Of a stretch of DNA of 64,000 bases, positions 53,401 to 64,000 are shown piece by piece; positions within the stretch are counted from its first letter, which is position 1, and every line of letters begins with the position of its first letter. This stretch comes from Rebecca billardiae RCC1528 (taxonomy: Eukaryota > Haptophyta): contig OZ251223.1 in assembly GCA_965240325.2 (NCBI GenBank), positions 3,472,001 through 3,536,000 on the forward strand, read 5' to 3'. The notes beneath the pieces were generated by a model that saw only the letters and a list, made by a program, of their open reading frames with translations, did not search any database and was not told the origin of the DNA. A program made the translations under genes and the position numbers.

Positions 53401-56400
53401 CGCGCACACAAAGTAGGCGAGCTCCGCGTAGTTCGACGGCAGCTGCGGCATGCCCAGCGTGGTGAGCATCGTCAGCACGAACCACAGGCAGAGGCCGTAG
53501 TGCGAGGCGAGTGTCGAGTTCAGGCGCGCGTCCGGAGCCTCGACCGCCACCTCGTTCGCCTCGAGCAGCTCCCACCACGTCACCGCGGGCTCCGGCGAGC
53601 TCACGTACAGGTCGGGCTTGAACGAGCACAGGTTCCAAAAGCACGCGCAGATGTGCGCCGTGTACATGAGCACGCCCAGGTAGAGGACGAGCCCGGTGCG
53701 CAGGTCGTCGTTCGGCCGCGTCTTCAGCCAGCCGAGCACCGCCTGCCGCACGTACCGCAGGTTGATCATGCGGAAGCTGCGCAGCACGAACTGGAGCGCC
53801 GAGTTCGCGCCGAGCGCCAGCGCGAAGATGTTGTGCGGCCAGCACGTGAACAAGTCGAGCAGGCACTCGGTCGAGAGGTAGTGCTGAGCGATCTGCTTCG
53901 CGCTGTACACGACCGCGCCGGACTCGTTCACGTACGAGAGGCGGAAGCGAACGACGATGCGCAGCATGTAGAGCACGTCGAGCACGATGGGCACAATCAT
54001 GAGCGCGGGCACGTTCGACGCGCGCCCGGCGAAGCAGATCTGCAGCGGCACCATCCACGCGTCGTAGCTGCAGAAGAGCACAAACGCGCGGTGGAGCCAC
54101 TTGTACGCGCTCGAGTCGTGGCGGACGATCAAGGACGGGATGTCGCTGGCTGGCTGCGCTGCGGACGGGTTGAGCTGGTGGTAGGCGTTGGCCATGCCCA
54201 GGGCGGCCGAGATCTTCAGCCAAGTGCCGCGCCAGCCGCGAGAGTTGTCCTGCCCGCTCGCCACCGGGCCTGCTGCTTGCTCGAGCCACGCGCGCGATTC
54301 CAAGCCGTCCAGCACCTGAGACCACTTGGCAATGTCCGAGCCGCCGTCCTTGGCCTTGTTCTTCTCCTCCTCCTCGCGCAGCAAGGCGCGCGGGTCCGAA
54401 TCCACCGAGCCAGAGTCATCATCCGTGGGCTGCGTCGCGTCCTCCGACACGAGGAGCCCGAGGTTGTCCCTGAACCACTGGTCGAGCTGCGCCTCACCGA
54501 CCTCGCTTGGCAGCGCGATCGCGGACGTGATGAGCCGGTGCAGCGCCTTGTGCTCGACGGGCTCCGATGGCGACACACGACCAGCCGAGATATTCAGCCG
54601 GAGGCGGTCGACGATCGCTTCTGCCACACCCGGCGACGAGAGCAGCTGCGCGGTGGCGCGCGAGCTCTCCTCCTCCGAGAGGACCAGCTGCTCGGCCTGG
54701 CCCTTGCCGGACGTCATCCGCTTCCACTTGCTCGAGCCCTTCTCCGCCGGGATCACGGCGAGCTGCGTCGCGCTCAGCCTGTTGCTGGACTCTGCAGCTG
54801 CCTCGAGTGCGCTGGTGAGCACCCACGAGACGACGCCGACATAGAACTGCACCTCGGTCAGCACCCTGTTCGGCGGGGGCTTCGGAGCCGCGGCCTCGGA
54901 CATGCGCTGCATCATGGACTTCCTCGCATTGCTCGGAGTCTGCGGCTTGGACGTCCCGCTGCTGGACGACGATTTGCTGTCATCGGAGCAGCTGGACGAG
55001 CACGACGAGTCCTCCGAATCCGAGAGTTCAACGACATCGGCACCGCCGTCCGCCGAGCCGTTGTCAGCATCCTCATCGTCGGAGTCCAGCATGGCCGCTC
55101 GCTTCGGGACCATCGCAGTGGACTGCGGCATCGAGTCCAGAGAGGCGATCGTGGCAGGTGGGCCACGAGGAGCCTCGACGATGCGAGCGTCCGGCGGAAG
55201 CTGCGAGATCTCGGCCAGCATCTCCTCGTGGTGGTCGGCGAACCGCTCCTCGCCCTGCATGTCCGCCGCAGACGCCGGCATGACCGCGGTCGTCTGCAGC
55301 GCGCGCTCGAGCAGCTGGTCCTCAGGGCCAGTCTCCGCAGCCGTCACCTCCTTGCGGTGCCGCGGGCCGACGTTCTGCCGCGTCGCCACCTCCACCTCCG
55401 CCGGAAGCAGCTGCAGCAGCAGAGACAACTTGTGCAGGCGCTGCTTCAGGTCAAGGCCGCCGTCCACCTCGAACTGCACGCCAAAGCACAGGCGGTACAC
55501 GCCGTTCGAGTCGTGCACCGGTCGCATCGACAGCAGGTTCTGGAACGTCTGCCCGTTCTTGCGGTAGTTGGTGATCTTGACGAAGCAGTCCGCGCCGCGC
55601 CGCAGCGTGTCCTGGATGATCGCCACGGACGCCGGCTCCGTGCGAGGGCCCTGCAAGAAGCGGCAGTTACGACCCTGCGCCTCGCGCTTCGAGTAGCCCG
55701 TCACGCGCCCAAACTCCTTGTTCGTGAACAACATCGGGTTGCCCGAGATCGCCATGTCCGACAGCACGATGCACGCGGGGAAGTCCTCGGCGAACGACGC
55801 GAACGAGTAGATGAAGCCCGCAAGGTCGTCCGGCACCTCGTACTTGTCCCAGATCAGCCCGCGGCTCGAGTCGATGCGGTCGATCGGCGGAACCATCGAC
55901 TCGACGAGCGAGTCGCAACCGCCAGACTTGATCCACTTCGGGAACAGCTCGCCCGTCAGCTTCGACGTCACCTCCGCCGCCTTCTTCTCGAACGAGGCGA
56001 AGTCGAGCGACCGAGCCGTGCCCGAGGACATGCCCAGGTGCTTCTCGCAGATCTGACGCATGCGCACGTCGCGCGCACGCCCGTCCATCTTCGACAGCTT
56101 CTTCGCCTCGCTGAAGAAGTCGACGAGCGAGCCCTCGTTCGTGCGCTGCAAGAACTGGCGGAACGACGCCTGCGCCTGCTCGTTCGTCATCAGCTTCTCG
56201 AGCGACTGCTCGGCGTCGAGCGTCCACTGCAGCTTGGCGAACATCACCTGCGCCTTGCGGTGCTGCTGCGCCTTCGACTGCGAGTCCACGCGCACCTCCT
56301 TCGACGCGAACGCAGCAGGCTGAGCGGCGGCCGGCATCGTGCGCGGCAGCAGCTGACGCAGCTGCGCCAGCGCAGAGCGCTCGCCCTCCGACTGCTGCTC

Positions 56401-58712
56401 GGCCCACGAGAGCACGCCCAGCGAGTACCGGTACTCGCCGTTCGTGTCGCGCACGGGCGTGAGCGACAGGTCGTTCGTGAAGCGCGAGCCGTCCTTGCGG
56501 TAGTTCGTCACCTGCACGTGCAGCTCAGTCATCTTGCGCAGCGCGCGCACCATCTTGGACACAATCTTGGGCTCGGTCGACGCGCCCTGCAAGAAGCGGC
56601 AGTTCCGGCCCTCAACCTCGGACTTCGGGTAGCCCGTCACGCGAGCGAAGCCGCCGTTGCAGTACATCACCGTCACGCCCGGCACCGTCATGTCCGTGAT
56701 CGCCACCGCGATCGGCAGCGGCTCCACAGCAGCCTTGAGCGCGCCCAGCCACGTGCCGTCGCCCACGGACGGCACCTGCCCTGACGACAGCGCCTGCAGC
56801 AGCTGCACGCTCGAGTGGGGAAGACTGAAATCGCCGCCGCCGCCCATGCCCATGCCCATCGGCTGCGACATCGGCTGCGCCATCGGCTGCGACATCGGCT
56901 GCGACATCGGCTGCGCCATCGGCTGCGCCATCGGCTGCGGCTGCGCGTACGACGGCTGAGGCGCGCCGTACCCGCCGCCCATGCCGTTCATCCCGCCGCC
57001 GCCCATCCCGCCGCCGCCCATCATCGGCGGAGGCGCCATCGGCGTCGAGCCGAATGGCACCGGCGGCTCCGGCGGGGCAGCAGCGCCAGAGATCTCGGCC
57101 AGCATCTCCTCGTGGTGGTCGGCGAACCGCTCCTCGCCCTGCATGTCCGCCGCAGACGCCGGCATGACCGCGGTCGTCTGCAGCGCGCGCTCGAGCAGCT
57201 GGTCCTCAGGGCCAGTCTCCGCAGCCGTCACCTCCTTGCGGTGCCGCGGGCCGACGTTCTGCCGCGTCGCCACCTCCACCTCCGCCGGAAGCAGCTGCAG
57301 CAGCAGAGACAACTTGTGCAGGCGCTGCTTCAGGTCAAGGCCGCCGTCCACCTCGAACTGCACGCCAAAGCACAGGCGGTACACGCCGTTCGAGTCGTGC
57401 ACCGGTCGCATCGACAGCAGGTTCTGGAACGTCTGCCCGTTCTTGCGGTAGTTGGTGATCTTGACGAAGCAGTCCGCGCCGCGCCGCAGCGTGTCCTGGA
57501 TGATCGCCACGGACGCCGGCTCCGTGCGAGGGCCCTGCAAGAAGCGGCAGTTGCGACCCTGCGCCTCGCGCTTCGAGTAGCCCGTCACGCGCCCAAACTC
57601 CTTGTTCGTGAACAACATCGGGTTGCCCGAGATCGCCATGTCCGACAGCACGATGCACGCGGGGAAGTCCTCGGCGAACGACGCGAACGAGTAGATGAAG
57701 CCCGCAAGGTCGTCCGGCACCTCGTACTTGTCCCAGATCAGCCCGCGGCTCGAGTCGATGCGGTCGATCGGCGGAACCATCGACTCGACGAGCGAGTCGC
57801 AACCGCCAGACTTGATCCACTTCGGGAACAGCTCGCCCGTCAGCTTCGACGTCACCTCCGCCGCCTTCTTCTCGAACGAGGCGAAGTCGAGCGACCGAGC
57901 CGTGCCCGAGGACATGCCCAGGTGCTTCTCGCAGATCTGACGCATGCGCACGTCGCGCGCACGCCCGTCCATCTTCGACAGCTTCTTCGCCTCGCTGAAG
58001 AAGTCGACGAGCGAGCCCTCGTTCGTGCGCTGCAAGAACTGGCGGAACGACGCCTGCGCCTGCTCGTTCGTCATCAGCTTCTCGAGCGACTGCTCGGCGT
58101 CAAGCGTCCACTGCAGCTTGGTGAACATCACCTGCGCCTTGCGGTGCTGCTGCGCCTTCGACTGCGAGTCCACGCGCACCTCCTTCGACGCGAACGCAGC
58201 AGGCTGAGCGGCGGCCGGCATCGTGCGCGGCAGCAGCTGACGCAGCTGCGCCAGCGCAGAGCGCTCGCCCTCCGACTGCTGCTCGGCCCACGAGAGCACG
58301 CCCAGCGAGTACCGGTACTCGCCGTTCGTGTCGCGCACGGGCGTGAGCGACAGGTCGTTCGTGAAGCGCGAGCCGTCCTTGCGGTAGTTCGTCACCTGCA
58401 CGTGCAGCTCCTTCATCTTGCGCAGCGCGCGCACCATCTTGGACACAATCTTGGGCTCGGTCGACGCGCCCTGCAAGAAGCGGCAGTTCCGGCCCTCCAC
58501 CTCGTACTTCGGGTAGCCCGTCACGCGAGCGAAGCCGCCGTTGCAGTACATCACCGTCACGCCCGGCACCGTCATGTCCGTGATCGCCACCGCGATCGGC
58601 AGCGGCTCCACAGCAGCCTTGAGCGCGCCCAGCCACGTGCCGTCGCCCACGGACGGCACCTGCCCGGACGACAGCGCCTGCAGCAGCTGCACGCTCGAGT
58701 CGGGCAGGCTGA

Positions 58713-58743
<31 letters not shown>

Positions 58744-60611
58744 CATGCCCATGCCCATCGGCTGCGACATCGGCTGCGCCATCGGCTGCGCCATCGGCTG
58801 CGCCATCGGCTGCGCCATCGGCTGCGACATCGGCTGCGGCTGCGCGTACGACGGCTGAGGCGCGCCGTACCCGCCGCCCATGCCGTTCATCCCGCCGCCG
58901 CCCATCCCGCCGCCGCCCATCATCGGCGGAGGCGCCATCGACGTCGAGCCGAATGGCACCGGCGGCTCCGGCGGGGCAGCAGCGCCAGAGATCTCGGCCA
59001 GCATCTCCTCGTGGTGGTCGGCGAACCGCTCCTCGCCCTGCATGTCCGCCGCAGACGCCGGCATGACCGCGGTCGTCTGCAGCGCGCGCTCGAGCAGCTG
59101 GTCCTCAGGGCCAGTCTCCGCAGCCGTCACCTCCTTGCGGTGCCGCGGGCCGACGTTCTGCCGCGTCGCCACCTCCACCTCCGCCGGAAGCAGCTGCAGC
59201 AGCAGAGACAACTTGTGCAGGCGCTGCTTCAGGTCAAGGCCGCCGTCCACCTCGAACTGCACGCCAAAGCACAGGCGGTACACGCCGTTCGAGTCGTGCA
59301 CCGGTCGCATCGACAGCAGGTTCTGGAACGTCTGCCCGTTCTTGCGGTAGTTGGTGATCTTGACGAAGCAGTCCGCGCCGCGCCGCAGCGTGTCCTGGAT
59401 GATCGCCACAGACGCCGGCTCCGTGCGAGGGCCCTGCAAGAAGCGGCAGTTACGACCCTGCGCCTCGCGCTTCGAGTAGCCCGTCACGCGCCCAAACTCC
59501 TTGTTCGTGAACAACATCGGGTTGCCCGAGATCGCCATGTCCGACAGCACGATGCACGCGGGGAAGTCCTCGGCGAACGACGCGAACGAGTAGATGAAGC
59601 CCGCAAGGTCGTCCGGCACCTCGTACTTGTCCCAGATCAGCCCGCGGCTCGAGTCGATGCGGTCGATCGGCGGAACCATCGACTCGACGAGCGAGTCGCA
59701 ACCGCCAGACTTGATCCACTTCGGGAACAGCTCGCCCGTCAGCTTCGACGTCACCTCCGCCGCCTTCTTCTCGAACGAGGCGAAGTCGAGCGACCGAGCC
59801 GTGCCCGAGGACATGCCCAGGTGCTTCTCGCAGATCTGACGCATGCGCACGTCGCGCGCACGCCCGTCCATCTTCGACAGCTTCTTCGCCTCGCTGAAGA
59901 AGTCGACGAGCGAGCCCTCGTTCGTGCGCTGCAAGAACTGGCGGAACGACGCCTGCGCCTGCTCGTTCGTCATCAGCTTCTCGAGCGACTGCTCGGCGTC
60001 AAGCGTCCACTGCAGCTTGGTGAACATCACCTGCGCCTTGCGGTGCTGCTGCGCCTTCGACTGCGAGTCCACGCGCACCTCCTTCGACGCGAACGCAGCA
60101 GGCTGAGCGGCGGCCGGCAGCGTGCGCGGCAGCAGCTGACGCAGCTGCGCCAGCGCAGAGCGCTCGCCCTCCGACTGCTGCTCGGCCCACGAGAGCACGC
60201 CCAGCGAGTACCGGTACTCGCCGTTCGTGTCGCGCACGGGCGTGAGCGACAGATCGTTCGTGAAGCGCGAGCCGTCCTTGCGGTAGTTCGTCACCTGCAC
60301 GTGCAGCTCCTTCATCTTGCGCAGCGCGCGCACCATCTTGGACACAATCTTGGGCTCGGTCGACGCGCCCTGCAAGAAGCGGCAGTTCCGGCCCTCCACC
60401 TCGTACTTCGGGTAGCCCGTCACGCGAGCGAAGCCGCCGTTGCAGTACATCACCGTCACGCCCGGCACCGTCATGTCCGTGATCGCCACCGCGATCGGCA
60501 GCGGCTCCACAGCAGCCTTGAGCGCGCCCAGCCACGTGCCGTCGCCCACGGACGGCACCTGCCCGGACGACAGCGCCTGCAGCAGCTGCACGCTCGAGTC
60601 GGGCAGGCTGA

Positions 60612-60642
<31 letters not shown>

Positions 60643-62510
60643 CATGCCCATGCCCATCGGCTGCGACATCGGCTGCGCCATCGGCTGCGACATCGGCTGC
60701 GCCATCGGCTGCGCCATCGGCTGCGACATCGGCTGCGGCTGCGCGTACGACGGCTGAGGCGCGCCGTACCCGCCGCCCATGCCGTTCATCCCGCCGCCGC
60801 CCATCCCGCCGCCGCCCATCATCGGCGGAGGCGCCATCGACGTCGAGCCGAATGGCTCCGGCGGCTCCGGCGGGGCGGCAGCGCCAGAGATCTCGGCCAG
60901 CATCTCCTCGTGGTGGTCGGCGAACCGCTCCTCGCCCTGCATGTCCGCCGCAGACGCCGGCATGACCGCGGTCGTCTGCAGCGCGCGCTCGAGCAGCTGG
61001 TCCTCAGGGCCAGTCTCCGCAGCCGTCACCTCCTTGCGGTGCCGCGGGCCGACGTTCTGCCGCGTCGCCACCTCCACCTCCGCCGGAAGCAGCTGCAGCA
61101 GCAGAGACAACTTGTGCAGGCGCTGCTTCAGGTCAAGGCCGCCGTCCACCTCGAACTGCACGCCAAAGCACAGGCGGTACACGCCGTTCGAGTCGTGCAC
61201 CGGTCGCATCGACAGCAGGTTCTGGAACGTCTGCCCGTTCTTGCGGTAGTTGGTGATCTTGACGAAGCAGTCCGCGCCGCGCCGCAGCGTGTCCTGGATG
61301 ATCGCCACAGACGCCGGCTCCGTGCGAGGGCCCTGCAAGAAGCGGCAGTTACGACCCTGCGCCTCGCGCTTCGAGTAGCCCGTCACGCGCCCAAACTCCT
61401 TGTTCGTGAACAACATCGGGTTGCCCGAGATCGCCATGTCCGACAGCACGATGCACGCGGGGAAGTCCTCGGCGAACGACGCGAACGAGTAGATGAAGCC
61501 CGCAAGGTCGTCCGGAACCTCGTACTTGTCCCAGATCAGCCCGCGGCTCGAGTCGATGCGGTCGATCGGCGGAACCATCGACTCGACGAGCGAGTCGCAA
61601 CCGCCAGACTTGATCCACTTCGGGAACAGCTCGCCCGTCAGCTTCGACGTCACCTCCGCCGCCTTCTTCTCGAACGAGGCGAAGTCGAGCGACCGAGCCG
61701 TGCCCGAGGACATGCCCAGGTGCTTCTCGCAGATCTGACGCATGCGCACGTCGCGCGCACGCCCGTCCATCTTCGACAGCTTCTTCGCCTCGCTGAAGAA
61801 GTCGACGAGCGAGCCCTCGTTCGTGCGCTGCAAGAACTGGCGGAACGACGCCTGCGCCTGCTCGTTCGTCATCAGCTTCTCGAGCGACTGCTCGGCGTCA
61901 AGCGTCCACTGCAGCTTGGTGAACATCACCTGCGCCTTGCGGTGCTGCTGCGCCTTCGACTGCGAGTCCACGCGCACCTCCTTCGACGCGAACGCAGCAG
62001 GCTGAGCGGCGGCCGGCAGCGTGCGCGGCAGCAGCTGACGCAGCTGCGCCAGCGCAGAGCGCTCGCCCTCCGACTGCTGCTCGGCCCACGAGAGCACGCC
62101 CAGCGAGTACCGGTACTCGCCGTTCGTGTCGCGCACGGGCGTGAGCGACAGATCGTTCGTGAAGCGCGAGCCGTCCTTGCGGTAGTTCGTCACCTGCACG
62201 TGCAGCTCCTTCATCTTGCGCAGCGCGCGCACCATCTTGGACACAATCTTGGGCTCGGTCGACGCGCCCTGCAAGAAGCGGCAGTTCCGGCCCTCCACCT
62301 CGTACTTCGGGTAGCCCGTCACGCGAGCGAAGCCGCCGTTGCAGTACATCACCGTCACGCCCGGCACCGTCATGTCCGTGATCGCCACCGCGATCGGCAG
62401 CGGCTCCACAGCAGCCTTGAGCGCGCCCAGCCACGTGCCGTCGCCCACGGACGGCACCTGCCCGGACGACAGCGCCTGCAGCAGCTGCACGCTCGAGTCG
62501 GGCAGGCTGA

Positions 62511-62541
<31 letters not shown>

Positions 62542-64000
62542 CATGCCCATGCCCATCGGCTGCGACATCGGCTGCGCCATCGGCTGCGACATCGGCTGCG
62601 CCATCGGCTGCGCCATCGGCTGCGCCATCGGCTGCGGCTGCGCGTACGACGGCTGAGGCGCGCCGTACCCGCCGCCCATGCCGTTCATCCCGCCGCCGCC
62701 CATCCCGCCGCCGCCCATCATCGGCGGAGGCGCCATCGGCGTCGAGCCGAATGGCACCGGCGGCTCCGGCGGGGCAGCAGCGCCAGAGATCTCGGCCAGC
62801 ATCTCCTCGTGGTGGTCGGCGAACCGCTCCTCGCCCTGCATGTCCGCCGCAGACGCCGGCATGACCGCGGTCGTCTGCAGCGCGCGCTCGAGCAGCTGGT
62901 CCTCAGGGCCAGTCTCCGCAGCCGTCACCTCCTTGCGGTGCCGCGGGCCGACGTTCTGCCGCGTCGCCACCTCCACCTCCGCCGGAAGCAGCTGCAGCAG
63001 CAGAGACAACTTGTGCAGGCGCTGCTTCAGGTCAAGGCCGCCGTCCACCTCGAACTGCACGCCAAAGCACAGGCGGTACACGCCGTTCGAGTCGTGCACC
63101 GGTCGCATCGACAGCAGGTTCTGGAACGTCTGCCCGTTCTTGCGGTAGTTGGTGATCTTGACGAAGCAGTCCGCGCCGCGCCGCAGCGTGTCCTGGATGA
63201 TCGCCACAGACGCCGGCTCCGTGCGAGGGCCCTGCAAGAAGCGGCAGTTACGACCCTGCGCCTCGCGCTTCGAGTAGCCCGTCACGCGCCCAAACTCCTT
63301 GTTCGTGAACAACATCGGGTTGCCCGAGATCGCCATGTCCGACAGCACGATGCACGCGGGGAAGTCCTCGGCGAACGACGCGAACGAGTAGATGAAGCCC
63401 GCAAGGTCGTCCGGAACCTCGTACTTGTCCCAGATCAGCCCGCGGCTCGAGTCGATGCGGTCGATCGGCGGAACCATCGACTCGACGAGCGAGTCGCAAC
63501 CGCCAGACTTGATCCACTTCGGGAACAGCTCGCCCGTCAGCTTCGACGTCACCTCCGCCGCCTTCTTCTCGAACGAGGCGAAGTCGAGCGACCGAGCCGT
63601 GCCCGAGGACATGCCCAGGTGCTTCTCGCAGATCTGACGCATGCGCACGTCGCGCGCACGCCCGTCCATCTTCGACAGCTTCTTCGCCTCGCTGAAGAAG
63701 TCGACGAGCGAGCCCTCGTTCGTGCGCTGCAAGAACTGGCGGAACGACGCCTGCGCCTGCTCGTTCGTCATCAGCTTCTCGAGCGACTGCTCGGCGTCGA
63801 GCGTCCACTGCAGCTTGGTGAACATCACCTGCGCCTTGCGGTGCTGCTGCGCCTTCGACTGCGAGTCCACGCGCACCTCCTTCGACGCGAACGCAGCAGG
63901 CTGAGCGGCGGCCGGCATCGTGCGCGGCAGCAGCTGACGCAGCTGCGCCAGCGCAGAGCGCTCGCCCTCCGACTGCTGCTCGGCCCACGAGAGCACGCCC
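50436..64000 (-). CDS. Giant LOV-RGS array fused to a CNBD/ankyrin ion channel, 5' partial
   Basis: Exons are >64000-52716, 52565-52345, 52141-51002, 50875-50717 and 50600-50436; the introns (150, 203, 126, 116 bp) all start GTGCG. At least 4322 residues are visible and the N-terminus lies outside. Order from the N-terminus: end of a LOV domain, then five RGS-LOV modules with four complete LOV domains and Gly/Met/Pro linkers between them. Every complete LOV keeps GRNCRFLQG, the flavin-adduct Cys motif. Next comes a Ser/Asp-rich spacer, six-helix channel (pore helix LWFVLTMLTTLGMPQLPSN), C-linker with VPPELKAQIEAFFRNRL, a cNMP-binding-like domain (MVFRIGEACNELIIIKSGG), a Lys/Ser linker, and five to seven ankyrin repeats (DGRRAMHLAACGGHKEIVKLL and others). 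It resembles a plant Shaker-type K+ channel with a huge photosensory/G-protein-regulatory head. Light gating is inferred. Confidence 0.9.
51002..52141 (-). other. Ankyrin-repeat exon of the giant protein
   Basis: The 380-codon exon opens VIEEARERRRQLHLSRLCTAA and carries successive ankyrin motifs: DHDGRRAMHLAACGGHKEIV, DERGGTPLNDALRHQQEGMA, DADGRASLHVAAAQGKAENC, DRWGITPLQDALLSENDACA, DSLGRSALHVAASCVRISSV and DNHGNTPLDDAISNESPDHP. Plant AKT-type K+ channels have ankyrins at the same place after the CNBD. A helical tail follows in this and the last two short exons. Confidence 0.9.
52716..55206 (-). other. Channel, C-linker and CNBD-like part of the giant protein
   Basis: About 55206-54860 encodes the tail after the last LOV and a Ser/Asp-rich low-complexity spacer. 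About 54860-54110 is a soluble region with short helices of unknown fold. The membrane core is about 54100-53310: AFVLFCSYDAWMVPLQICF, PALMIVPIVLDVLYMLRIVVRF, LLDLFTCWPHNIFALALG, an S4-like LRSFRMINLRYVRQAV with few charges, S5 LVLYLGVLMYTAHICACFW, the pore and S6 YFVCAMIINMTVYAW. About 53310-53050 is the C-linker and 53050-52750 the CNBD-like domain, whose phosphate-binding cassette reads GGMAFTFNLRHFKNARTM rather than the usual GE..L.....R.A. Confidence 0.8.
55207..57090 (-). repeat. LOV-RGS unit 1 (channel-proximal), 1884 bp
   Basis: In coding order: linker 57080-56815, LOV type A about 56750-56400, RGS about 56235-55930, LOV type B about 55790-55455. It is the most diverged unit: the Gly run is four residues (GGGGDFSLPHSS instead of about nine Gly then EFSLPDSS), YPKSEVEG replaces YPKYEVEG, MTELH replaces MKELH, and MFAKLQW replaces MFTKLQW. 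Confidence 0.9.
57091..58989 (-). repeat. LOV-RGS unit 2, 1899 bp
   Basis: LOV type A about 58634-58284, RGS about 58119-57814, LOV type B about 57674-57339. The Met/Gln linker reads (QPMSQPMAQ)-type repeats. It keeps PRTMPAAA between LOV-A and RGS. Confidence 0.93.
58990..60888 (-). repeat. LOV-RGS unit 3, 1899 bp
   Basis: LOV type A about 60533-60183, RGS about 60018-59713, LOV type B about 59573-59238. It carries PRTLPAAA and the linker variant PPEPPEPFGSTSMAPPP. Confidence 0.93.
60889..62787 (-). repeat. LOV-RGS unit 4, 1899 bp
   Basis: LOV type A about 62432-62082, RGS about 61917-61612, LOV type B about 61472-61137. It carries PRTLPAAA and the linker variant PVPFGSTPMAPPP. Confidence 0.93.
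62788..64000 (-). repeat. LOV-RGS unit 5, truncated by the window edge
   Basis: RGS about 63816-63511 and LOV type B about 63371-63036 are complete. Only the last residues (GVLSW) of its LOV type A remain at 63981-64000, showing that the array continues outside the window. It keeps PRTMPAAA. Confidence 0.93.

Noticed and set aside
52255-56784. A 1509-residue open frame on the + strand opposite the giant gene
   Set aside because: It is antisense to conserved LOV, RGS and channel coding sequence, spans that gene's introns, is Arg/Val/His-rich without domains, and follows from GC-biased third codon positions.
56657-63904. Repeated + strand frames of 81-156 residues in every LOV-RGS unit
   Set aside because: They are antisense shadows copied with the repeat; their low complexity (Ile-Gly-Cys runs) mirrors the Met/Gln linker.

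Overview
The window looks like nuclear DNA of a GC-rich unicellular eukaryotic alga, most likely a haptophyte or a related alga with a secondary plastid. I see spliceosomal introns of 93-203 bp, eukaryote-only families (AMSH deubiquitinase, DOT1-like methyltransferase, tubulin ligase-like, DHHC transferase, RGS and LOV domains, a CNBD/ankyrin channel), a DUF760 protein with what looks like a bipartite plastid leader, and ciliary genes. The species cannot be fixed from sequence reading alone.

Layout. 1-10 kb: 3' part of an AMSH-like protease (+), a DOT1-like methyltransferase (-, 3 exons), a cysteine dioxygenase-like enzyme (+), an IQCC-like protein (-) and a tubulin tyrosine ligase-like enzyme (+). 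10-22.2 kb: no gene I can support; it holds a 1-kb inverted repeat pair, degenerate GC-rich tandem repeats, two tail-to-tail copies of a mobile-element family (one flanked by an exact 9-bp duplication) and a long self-complementary microsatellite. 22.2-29.3 kb: a glycosyltransferase-like gene (-) and a zinc alcohol dehydrogenase (+) facing away from each other across a 0.43-kb inverted duplication, then a TylF-like methyltransferase (-) and a METTL21/FAM86-type methyltransferase (+) only 65 bp apart. 29.3-31.5 kb: microsatellites and a third copy of the mobile element. 31.5-50 kb: BioF (-), a membrane protein (-), an APC transporter (+), a DHHC transferase (-), a SAM/2-oxoglutarate oxygenase/GT4 fusion (+), a sulfotransferase (-), plastid DUF760 (+), a multicopper oxidase (-) and a GT2 synthase (+). 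50.4-64 kb: one giant gene (-), 5' end outside the window.

The standout is the giant gene. It encodes at least five RGS domains and nine complete LOV photosensor domains (plus the tail of a tenth) in near-identical 633-residue units, followed by a voltage-gated-like/CNG-like channel core, a cyclic-nucleotide-binding-like domain and ankyrin repeats. The architecture suggests a natural blue-light-controlled ion channel linked to G-protein signalling; function is inferred.

Gene order alternates strand almost perfectly (17 of 18 neighbouring pairs), giving eight head-to-head pairs. Several neighbours (GT2 synthase, multicopper oxidase, sulfotransferase, hydroxylase-glycosyltransferase, glycosyltransferase-like) would suit cell-surface polysaccharide or glycoprotein work, but no pathway is proven. 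Splice junctions given below were read by eye from GT/GC..AG sites, frame and family continuity; start codons are the first ATG in frame.
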